The translations under genes were made by a program, and so were the position numbers. A stretch of 15,549 nucleotides of DNA from Candidatus Hydrogenedens sp. Its GTDB lineage: Bacteria; Hydrogenedentota; Hydrogenedentia; Hydrogenedentales; Hydrogenedentaceae. Of the stretch, positions 6,983-12,854 are shown piece by piece. Position 1 is the first letter of the stretch; each line of letters starts with the position of its first letter. The notes below the pieces were generated by a model, which was given only the letters and a program-made list of their open reading frames with translations, was not told the DNA's origin and did not search any database. The DNA lies in NCBI GenBank assembly GCA_035378955.1, contig DAOSUS010000073.1:1-15549 (forward strand), read 5' to 3'.

Positions 6983-7732
6983 ATGAGAAGTGAAGTATGG
7001 TTAAAACCCGATGACCCTTTCCCCGCGGAAAAATACTGGCAGGGATGGGTTGTGGCTTACGGCGGTGATTTATCTCCATCGCGGTTAATAGACGCATATC
7101 GTAAAGGTATTTTCCCCTGGTATAGCGAGGGGGAGCCTATCCGATGGTGTTCTCCCGACCCAAGAGCCGTTTTGCCAACACATTTATTACATATTCCACA
7201 TCGACTCTGGCGTGAATGGAAAAAGAAACCCTTTTATATTACCGCAGACACATCTTTTGATACGGTTATTCATGAATGTGCTAAAACGCCTCGGAAATGG
7301 GAAGATGGAACCTGGATTACTTCGGATATTCAAAAAAACTATATCCGTTTGCATGAAATGGGTTACACCCACTCTATAGAATGCTGGAAGGATAAAACAT
7401 TGGTAGGTGGATTATATGGTGTCCAATTAGGACCTTTATTTGTCGGTGAATCTATGTTCTACCATATCTCAAACGCTTCTAAAATTGCTTTTCTTGCCTT
7501 ATGTGGGTTTTCATTTCTACACGGAATTAAACTGATTGATTGTCAGGTATTTTCGGAACATCTGGAACAATTTGGAGTTTTTGCTGTTCCAAGAAAAAAG
7601 TATTTAAGTTGGCTTAATGTGAATTTGTCCGAAAATTTGCCTACGGAACGGTGGCATTTAGATATGGATAAAGTGTATGAAGCTGTATTATGCTTAAAGA
7701 AAAAGCAATTAGAACAGTCCTCATCAGGGTAA
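6983..7732 (+). CDS. aat: Leucyl/phenylalanyl-tRNA--protein transferase
   Basis: This 249-residue enzyme moves Leu or Phe from aminoacyl-tRNA to the N-terminal Arg or Lys of proteins, marking them for ClpS/ClpAP-type degradation in the bacterial N-degron pathway. Family signatures are in order: GGDLSPSRLIDAYRKGIFPW (27-46), WCSPDPRAVLP (55-65), TWITSDIQKNY (110-120), GYTHSIECW (127-135), GGLYGVQLGPLFVGESMF (142-159) and IDCQ (185-188). Length is close to the E. coli protein of about 234 residues. The ATG at 6983 was chosen over a TTG at 6965 that would overlap the methyltransferase stop; no strong Shine-Dalgarno precedes it, so translation may depend on coupling with the upstream gene. It is the second gene of the methyltransferase unit. 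Confidence 0.95.
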   Translation: MRSEVWLKPDDPFPAEKYWQGWVVAYGGDLSPSRLIDAYRKGIFPWYSEGEPIRWCSPDPRAVLPTHLLHIPHRLWREWKKKPFYITADTSFDTVIHECAKTPRKWEDGTWITSDIQKNYIRLHEMGYTHSIECWKDKTLVGGLYGVQLGPLFVGESMFYHISNASKIAFLALCGFSFLHGIKLIDCQVFSEHLEQFGVFAVPRKKYLSWLNVNLSENLPTERWHLDMDKVYEAVLCLKKKQLEQSSSG

Positions 7733-7756
7733 ATGTATTTTTACTTTTTTCCCTGA
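7724..7756 (+). terminator. Weak terminator-like hairpin at the end of aat
   Basis: TCAGGG at 7724-7729, spanning the stop codon of aat, can pair with CCCTGA at 7751-7756. Inside it GTAAA pairs with TTTAC and is followed by six T. The AT-rich inner stem makes it a weak candidate. Confidence 0.3.
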
Positions 7757-7834
7757 ATAAATAGATTATAGTCTATTATTGCTTTTACATAAGACAAACA
7801 ACGGTTGTTGAGGACATAAAAAAATAAGAAGTAA

Positions 7835-8758
7835 TTAGGTTCGTATAATTTCGGCATCTTTTACCTGAGGTTCTTTGAGGTCGGGAGACCATACAAGGTA
7901 TTTCACTTCTTTATTAGGATTTAATCCCACAACTTTGTAGTTGCCTTTGTTGTCAATGGCATGAACAGTTACCGCATTGATGAACCCCGTTTTTAAGTCT
8001 GCTAAATCTTTGACGGCTTCATAAACCGCATCGGATAAATTTAATCCCATTTTCAGGTAGAGCACAACAGACCGTGCGGTACCAGCACGAATAGTCATTT
8101 CACCCGTATGTGTACAGGCACAGGCTCCGTATCGGCTATCTGCATAACTACCCGCACCGATAATAGGGCTATCGCCAAGCCTGCCGGGATATTTCCAAGG
8201 CCAGCCGGATGTGCTTGTAGCCGTTGCTATTCTGCCGAAGTAGTCTTGAGCTAAATATACGGTTGTATCAAATAAATTTTGGGGGTCCTTAGGTTTGGTT
8301 TTTATATCCAGAAGACGAATGTCAGGAAATTTTTGTTTTTGTTCTTCATTCAAAATGCTGTTCAGATATTCTCGCCATGCCGTTTGGGTATGCTCCATCT
8401 CATTGACATACCTTTCCGCACCAATTTCTTCCGCAAATCGTTCGGCTCCACTACCTACTAATATTTCATGTTCAATATCTGTCATAACGCGATAGGCAAT
8501 TTCTACAGGATGTTTAAATCCTTTTAATGCTCCGACCGCCCCACTTCTTCGGGTATTCCCATCCATCACAGCAGAATCCAGTTCCAATTGTCCCAAAAGG
8601 TTTGGAAGGGAATTAGCACCTACCGTATGTATTTCAGGATTGACTTCAACTAATTTTATACCTTCGATAATAGCACGAATAGCGTCCTCTTTATTTGACA
8701 ATAATTCAGCGGATTTTTGAACCCCACATCGCCCTTCGTAATTGGTGAGTAATAGCAT
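7835..8758 (-). CDS. Glycosylasparaginase-type Ntn hydrolase (N4-(beta-N-acetylglucosaminyl)-L-asparaginase / isoaspartyl peptidase family)
   Basis: The 307-residue protein belongs to peptidase family T2, in which a precursor cuts itself to expose an N-terminal Thr nucleophile. Landmarks: MDGNTRRSGAVGAL (65-78), the cleavage region FDTTVYLAQD with Thr165 aligned to the nucleophile, ATSTSGWPWKYPGRLGDSP then IIGAGSYAD (179-207), and ACTHTGEMTIRAGTA. The Arg and Asp of PGRLGDSP (193 and 196) that bind substrate in known enzymes are kept. The His that usually precedes DT is Phe here, and the Gly two residues after the Thr is Val, so substrate and processing may differ from lysosomal-type enzymes. 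No signal peptide is visible. GAGGGA lies about five bases before the ATG. It follows the GH28-like gene by 26 bases on the same strand, so both are probably one transcript. Confidence 0.85.
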   Translation of the reverse strand: MLLLTNYEGRCGVQKSAELLSNKEDAIRAIIEGIKLVEVNPEIHTVGANSLPNLLGQLELDSAVMDGNTRRSGAVGALKGFKHPVEIAYRVMTDIEHEILVGSGAERFAEEIGAERYVNEMEHTQTAWREYLNSILNEEQKQKFPDIRLLDIKTKPKDPQNLFDTTVYLAQDYFGRIATATSTSGWPWKYPGRLGDSPIIGAGSYADSRYGACACTHTGEMTIRAGTARSVVLYLKMGLNLSDAVYEAVKDLADLKTGFINAVTVHAIDNKGNYKVVGLNPNKEVKYLVWSPDLKEPQVKDAEIIRT

Positions 8759-8784
8759 GTAAATCCCTCGTCAGTAGTGATTAT

Positions 8785-10383
8785 TCACTTTATTATTTTT
8801 ATGTCTTTAACTTGTTTTATAGGTTCAGAACCATTGATTTGAATGGAATCTACATCCCCTCCATGGATAGTACACCAATGTCTGTTATTACGATACTTGA
8901 TGGGGCTATCTATTTGTGCATTATGAATGTCTTTTAAATATAAAATTTCTATGTTGTCCGATACGGCTCTTTCTTGCCAATCCGAAAGAACGAAATCATG
9001 AACATCCTCTACCCAGATAGCAATATTGGGCGATGCATTCTCGAAATTATTTGTAGGATTTCCCTGTTCGTCCCAGCTTATATCTTTATATTTATGGGTA
9101 GTAATACGCCAGAATGGAATGGATGCTTCGAAAGAGATATTTTGCAATTGCACTCCCTTTGCATGTCGTATATAAAAGGCATAACTCGGTAATGCACCAA
9201 ACATCAACGCCTCTGGATAGCGATCTATCTCTTCAGGGACAGGCTCATTAATAGGACGGAGAGGATTGGAACCACTAAAAGAACAGGAAGCATTTTGTAT
9301 AAGCACATTCTCTATCGGATAATTCGGAATACCTGCAATAATATTCGGATTACTTGCACGGGTTGCTACAATATTACTTATAGTAACTCCCTTAATACTT
9401 CCGGGGGAAGTGGCTCCATCTCTCCCTCGATTTCCAAGCCGTATGAATATTGGAGAACGAACCCAGTCCATAACGATGCCTGTAACAGTAATTCCTTCGA
9501 TATGAGAACCGTCTACCGACTCAATGGATACACCGGAAATGCCCGGTTTCTGTGCAGTAATAAGCCCGCGAATAACTGAATTGCTAAATGTGATTCTCTT
9601 AAAATCGGCACCGGATTCCGTACCTAATTTGAATCCATTACAGCGCGAAGATAAGTAGCAATTGGTTACTGTAATATCTGTGCATGGACGGCGATAGCCC
9701 AGAGAAAAACTACTTTTGGGGACTATAGCGTCATCTACAGTTTCAATATGACAGTTAGAGATAAATACAAACTGACAACTGTCTGGGTCAATTCCATCGG
9801 CATAGCCATTTAAAATTTGCACCTTATCAATCGTAACCTGCTCACAGCCTAATAGACTGATAGAATAATTAGGACAATTGCGAATGGTAATCCCTTCGAT
9901 ACGAATATTTTTACATCGCTTAAAAGCGAGAGCCTTCGGACCACCTCGTTTTGTAAAGTTGGAATTTATCGTGCCGAAACCTGTTATGAAAACATTCTCA
10001 ATATCCTCACCCCAGAGTAAAGAATGATGAAAGAAGGAAGTCTCATGGTCTGCATCATTGGGAAAATTTAACTCTTCAAAGGGGTCGTAATCCTCTTTTT
10101 TTTGACTGCCTAAAATAACAGCTCCCGGTTCAAGATAAATATGAATGTTGCTTCTTAAATGCAAACTTCCTGTTAAATACATTCCAGATGGTATAACCAG
10201 AGTGCAGGATTTTTCTGCCGCTGCGTCAATCGCTTTTTGGATAAATTGCGTATCCACAGTATTTGCATTACCTGATGCCCCAAAATCACGAAGGTTTATA
10301 TGCTCGCTGTAAGACGAAGGATATATCAGAAAAAAAAGTAGGACATAATAAATAAAGATAGAAAAAACCAATCTATTTTTCAT
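8785..10383 (-). CDS. Secreted GH28-like (polygalacturonase-fold) beta-helix protein
   Basis: The 532-residue protein has a signal peptide (basic MKNR, hydrophobic residues 5-22) and then the bacterial pectate/GH28 start NLRDFGASGNANTVDTQFIQKAIDAA. Right-handed beta-helix turns follow, with GH28 landmarks YADGIDPDSC (194-203, replacing NTDGID) and IETVDDAIVPKS (213-224, the DD pair). The third GH28 motif, normally GHG, reads CNGFKLGTES (248-257) with no His, and I cannot see the RIK motif after it (RGLITAQKPG). It therefore belongs to a divergent GH28-related branch that cleaves an unknown glycan or has changed mechanism. The ATG at 10383 has GGAGG five bases upstream and begins the signal peptide; the in-frame start at 10440 would precede it with a non-signal tail. 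It is the first gene of a two-gene unit with the asparaginase. Confidence 0.8.
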   Translation of the reverse strand: MKNRLVFSIFIYYVLLFFLIYPSSYSEHINLRDFGASGNANTVDTQFIQKAIDAAAEKSCTLVIPSGMYLTGSLHLRSNIHIYLEPGAVILGSQKKEDYDPFEELNFPNDADHETSFFHHSLLWGEDIENVFITGFGTINSNFTKRGGPKALAFKRCKNIRIEGITIRNCPNYSISLLGCEQVTIDKVQILNGYADGIDPDSCQFVFISNCHIETVDDAIVPKSSFSLGYRRPCTDITVTNCYLSSRCNGFKLGTESGADFKRITFSNSVIRGLITAQKPGISGVSIESVDGSHIEGITVTGIVMDWVRSPIFIRLGNRGRDGATSPGSIKGVTISNIVATRASNPNIIAGIPNYPIENVLIQNASCSFSGSNPLRPINEPVPEEIDRYPEALMFGALPSYAFYIRHAKGVQLQNISFEASIPFWRITTHKYKDISWDEQGNPTNNFENASPNIAIWVEDVHDFVLSDWQERAVSDNIEILYLKDIHNAQIDSPIKYRNNRHWCTIHGGDVDSIQINGSEPIKQVKDIKIIK

Positions 10384-10431
10384 GATAACCTCCTGAATGA
10401 TTAATGGCTCAATATTATCAGGAACATAAAA

Positions 10432-10461
10432 AATATACACTTTTTATCAACATTTTCACAA
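10432..10461 (-). promoter_or_regulatory. Promoter for the GH28-like/asparaginase unit
   Basis: On the minus strand, TTGTGA (10461-10456) and TATATT (10437-10432) are separated by 18 bases and lie about 49 bases before the ATG. The -35 overlaps that of the divergent HEPN/MNT promoter on the other strand. Confidence 0.4.
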
Positions 10462-10484
10462 GGGAAATAGTTTTGTGTTATATT
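10455..10484 (+). promoter_or_regulatory. Promoter for the HEPN/MNT pair
   Basis: TTCACA at 10455-10460 (5 of 6 matches) and TATATT at 10479-10484 are separated by 18 bases and lie 29 bases before the ATG of the HEPN gene. The overlap with the divergent promoter means that one bound protein could affect both directions. Confidence 0.45.
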
Positions 10485-10512
10485 ATGAATACAAGAAATA
10501 CAGGTAACAATT

Positions 10513-10937
10513 ATGGGTAATGAAGATTTACGCTGGAAATATAGGTTTAATAGTTATAAAAAAGCCCTTAAAAAATTAGAAGAAGGGGTAGAACTTGCTT
10601 CAAAGCAAGCTCTTTCGGATATTGAAAAACAAGGGTTGGTAAAAGCATTTGTGTTTACTCATGAGTTAGCATGGAATTTATTAAAGGACTTTTTACAAAG
10701 TAAAGGGATACAAAATTTTTTTGGGTCAAAAGATACTATTCGCGAATCTTTTCGGCAGGGACTAATAAAAAAAGCGATGTGTGGATGGCTATGATAAAAG
10801 ACCGAAATCTTACATTGCACATATATAACGAACAAATTAGCTCGGAAATGGTAACATCTATTATTAATATATATTTTTTGGAATTTAAAGAACTCCAAAA
10901 AATATTTGAACATTTCAAAAATGAAGAAGGATTATGA
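10513..10937 (+). pseudogene. HEPN-domain (HI0074 / HepT-like) nucleotidyltransferase partner with a -1 frame change
   Basis: The first frame reads 87 recognisable residues (helical HI0074 start, LVKAFVFTHELAWNLLKDFL, SKDTIRESFRQGLIKK) and then runs out as AMCGWL-stop at 10794. One base back, the downstream frame gives the missing half, SDVWMAMIKDRNLTLHIYNE, to a TGA at 10935-10937. Joined at the seven-A run 10767-10773, this makes a normal-length 141-residue protein with no lost residues: four residues between GLI and VW, as in homologues. It contains RNLTLHIY (98-105), a full RX4HXY HEPN signature of HepT-type RNases, whose Tyr is the target of AMPylation by the MNT partner. The pattern fits a one-base deletion, a sequencing error, or programmed -1 slippage at A-AAA-AAA preceded by CAGGG. 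ATGA overlap with the next gene suggests coupled translation. I mark it as disrupted, but it may be functional. Confidence 0.82.
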
Positions 10938-11314
10938 AACACGGGCTTTCTCAAGAAACTAAAGAAGAAGTACATAAGATACTTAAGAAATATCCACAGG
11001 TGAAGCAAGCGATACTCTATGGTTCGCGAGCCCGAGGCGATTACAAAAAGGGTTCGGATGTTGACCTTACCCTGATTGGTGGAGATGATTTAACAAGAGA
11101 TATTTTATACCATATCATGGATGAACATGAAGATAGTTACCTTCCATATACTTTTGACCTGTCTATCCTGCACAAAATAAACGATGCAGATTTTCTTGGT
11201 CGTATTCAAAAAGAAGGGGTTGTTTTTTTGAACGGGAAGAAAATAAAGTGTTACATACTTATGAAAAAGAATCCCTCTTTTGAGTTTTCTTTGTTATTGA
11301 ATATTGGATTATAA
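10934..11314 (+). CDS. Minimal nucleotidyltransferase (MNT; HI0073 / MntA-like)
   Basis: This 126-residue protein has the core of a minimal pol-beta-type nucleotidyltransferase. LYGSRARGDYKKGSDVDL (28-45) gives the exact GSX10DXD pattern, with Gly30-Ser31 and metal-binding Asp42 and Asp44, and FDLSIL supplies the third acidic residue (Asp75). In HepT/MntA type VII toxin-antitoxin systems this enzyme transfers AMP to the Tyr next to the HEPN active site and so silences the RNase; in HI0073/HI0074 pairs the biochemical role is less clear. Its ATG overlaps the stop of the HEPN gene (ATGA), so its translation may depend on ribosomes that reach that stop in the shifted frame. Family-wide gene order with HEPN first is seen here. 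The last 20 or so residues (CYILMKKNPSFEF...) are not recognisable family sequence. Confidence 0.88.
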   Translation: MKHGLSQETKEEVHKILKKYPQVKQAILYGSRARGDYKKGSDVDLTLIGGDDLTRDILYHIMDEHEDSYLPYTFDLSILHKINDADFLGRIQKEGVVFLNGKKIKCYILMKKNPSFEFSLLLNIGL

Positions 11315-11326
11315 TTACGACATAAT
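11297..11326 (+). promoter_or_regulatory. Possible promoter for the ABM-protein/lipoprotein unit
   Basis: TTGAAT (11297-11302) and CATAAT (11321-11326) are 18 bases apart and lie 37 bases before the ATG at 11364. A perfect TATAAT also occurs at 11310-11315 without a good -35. Both overlap or follow the end of the MNT gene. Confidence 0.35.
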
Positions 11327-11363
11327 ACAAGCATGTTTTTAAGTTAGAAGGGCATACAAAAAA

Positions 11364-11657
11364 ATGTTTGTCGTTTTCGTGTATGTGCATGTTAAACCTG
11401 AATTCGTAGAAGCGTTTCGTATAGAATCGGAACACAACGCCCGAGAAAGTCGAAAAGAAGCGGGTGTTGTTCGTTTTGATATACTTCAACAGATGGACGA
11501 CCCGACCCGATTTGTTTTGTATGAAGCCTATAAAGATGAAGATGGAGCAAAAGCACATAAAGAAACGGCACATTACGCAAAATGGCGTGATGCGGTTGCA
11601 CCGATGATGGCGGAACCGCGATATAGTGTAAAATATAACTTCTGTTTGGAAATATAA
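11364..11657 (+). CDS. ABM-domain (YgiN/LsrG-like) small monooxygenase-family protein
   Basis: The 97-residue protein has the antibiotic biosynthesis monooxygenase (ABM) dimeric alpha+beta-barrel pattern: a first strand FVVFVYVHVKPEFVEAFR, then EAGVVRFDILQQMDDPTRF, the strand-helix join LYEAYKDEDGAKAHKETAHY and a final MAEPRYSVKYNF. Members include YgiN quinol monooxygenase and LsrG, which isomerises phospho-autoinducer-2; these small proteins often act without cofactor and many have no known substrate. The closing EPRxxVKY phrase is typical of the LsrG-like branch, but there are no lsr neighbours, so I do not assign that role. GAAGGG lies about ten bases before the ATG. The lipoprotein gene starts 34 bases downstream in the same direction, suggesting one transcript. 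Confidence 0.82.
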   Translation: MFVVFVYVHVKPEFVEAFRIESEHNARESRKEAGVVRFDILQQMDDPTRFVLYEAYKDEDGAKAHKETAHYAKWRDAVAPMMAEPRYSVKYNFCLEI

Positions 11658-11691
11658 AGAAAAAAATTTACCTTTTGGAGGACCCTTAAAG

Positions 11692-12192
11692 ATGATAAAG
11701 AAATATGAATTAATGAACAGTGCATTAATCGTTTTACTGACCATTATCCTTTTTTCAGGTTGTGCTCGCACATTAAAAGATACCAGTGGATTTGCGGAAG
11801 AAAAGGTCTTTACTGTTAAGGCTCCTTTTGATAAAACATGGCAGGCGACAAAGGAAACTTTGCGAGAACTAAAATTGGAAATATATACCCGTGATAAACG
11901 AGGCGTCTTTGTTGCTTATGACCAGCCCAAGAGAGAATGGATGCAGTTGAGACGGATAAAATATGAAATTCAGTTAGGTTCGGTAAATTCTGAAGAGACA
12001 CGAGTTCTTATCTCTGCCATAAAACAAGTATATGGCGTTACTCTACTTACCAGTCCTGACTGGCACGACCGCAAAATAACAAAGAAAACAAAAACGGATG
12101 AGATAATAAATAAAATTATGGAAAAATCTGGAAATAAGCCAGAAACCCCTCCAACCGAGGTCAAGGTTCAAGAGTCAAAACCCTCCGAATAA
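11692..12192 (+). CDS. Predicted lipoprotein of unknown function
   Basis: This 166-residue protein starts MIKKYELMNS, followed by a hydrophobic stretch and the lipobox LFSGCA, with Cys24 as the predicted lipidation site. The mature domain (about residues 34-115) opens FTVKAPFDKTWQATKETLRELKLEIY, an alpha/beta pattern resembling small BamC-like or DUF3568-like lipoprotein domains, in which a strand leads into KTWxAT and a helix. The C-terminus is a Lys/Glu/Pro-rich tail (KPETPPTEVKVQESKPSE) that looks disordered. GGAGG lies ten bases before the ATG. No enzymatic motif is visible. The gene follows the ABM-family gene; functional linkage is unproven. Confidence 0.72.
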   Translation: MIKKYELMNSALIVLLTIILFSGCARTLKDTSGFAEEKVFTVKAPFDKTWQATKETLRELKLEIYTRDKRGVFVAYDQPKREWMQLRRIKYEIQLGSVNSEETRVLISAIKQVYGVTLLTSPDWHDRKITKKTKTDEIINKIMEKSGNKPETPPTEVKVQESKPSE

Positions 12193-12854
12193 TTTTTTCT
12201 GACATTTCGTATTTTTAGACGCTACACTTATATTATATAATCCACCAATGTATCAGTGCAGTTCCGATGGGGAGAGTTATAAGTAAAAAATTCTTAAAGC
12301 AAATACATTTAGTATTATATTTTATAAAAATAAGTGAGGCGGGATAAGAGGAAAAGAAAATAGCGTTATTTATTTGAGAAGGAGAAGACGAGTTTGATGA
12401 TTTCCTCAGCGATAATTTCGAGTTTTCTATACTTTGTGAACTTTGGAAAAAGTTTCTCTACGCTTAATAATAAAAGAATTTAACCACAGAGGACATAACG
12501 GGAATTTTAAACAAAGGATAAAGAATTCGGCGTCAGGAGGCTTCAATTACAATTTTCTTGCTCTTAGGGTCCTATAAGGGTACCGGTATGCTATGCCCTT
12601 ACGATTAGAAAAGAAATTATAAATTTTTCACCGATGTCTCATAAGTTATCACATAAGGTTTCCCGATAGTAGAAGGCTTTATTTTTACTATCTTCCTCCT
12701 ATGTTACTTCCATTATTTTTATCTCTTTTGCCTCTTATATTTATACTCTCTTGCTATTGAGGATTTTTTTCTTGAGTTAAAAAATTTTGTTTCTTATTGA
12801 GTAGTTTATATAGAATTAAACTATAAACAGAATATAACAGAAAGGAATATTGTT
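12193..12854. other. Long non-coding stretch of 662 bases
   Basis: No frame longer than a few dozen codons has a believable start here, and I see no tRNA, rRNA or riboswitch core. Visible items are a hairpin-capable segment at 12575-12601 (TAAGGG pairing with CCCTTA around the self-complementary TACCGGTA), a phrase ACCACAGAGGACATAACGGG at 12483-12502 that resembles an intergenic remnant common in environmental bacterial genomes, and A/T-rich DNA toward 12854. It may hold the leader of the isomerase-like gene or the debris of a lost gene. Confidence 0.5.
12797..12827 (+). promoter_or_regulatory. Possible promoter for the isomerase-like gene
   Basis: TTGAGT (12797-12802) and TATAAA (12822-12827) are 19 bases apart, 28 bases from the ATG at 12855. 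The spacer is long. GTTTAT at 12804 and ATAAAC ending at 12828 form imperfect inverted arms over the same sequence. Confidence 0.3.

Noticed and set aside
11259..11771. 170-codon minus-strand open frame across the ABM-protein gene
   Set aside because: It is antisense to a recognised ABM protein and a lipoprotein start, and its translation is rich in Phe, Tyr, Ile and Cys, as typical for shadow frames.
12397..12483. 28-codon open frame in the long intergenic gap
   Set aside because: GGAG is about 13 bases away, too far for a convincing start, and the peptide shows no feature; chance occurrence is likely.
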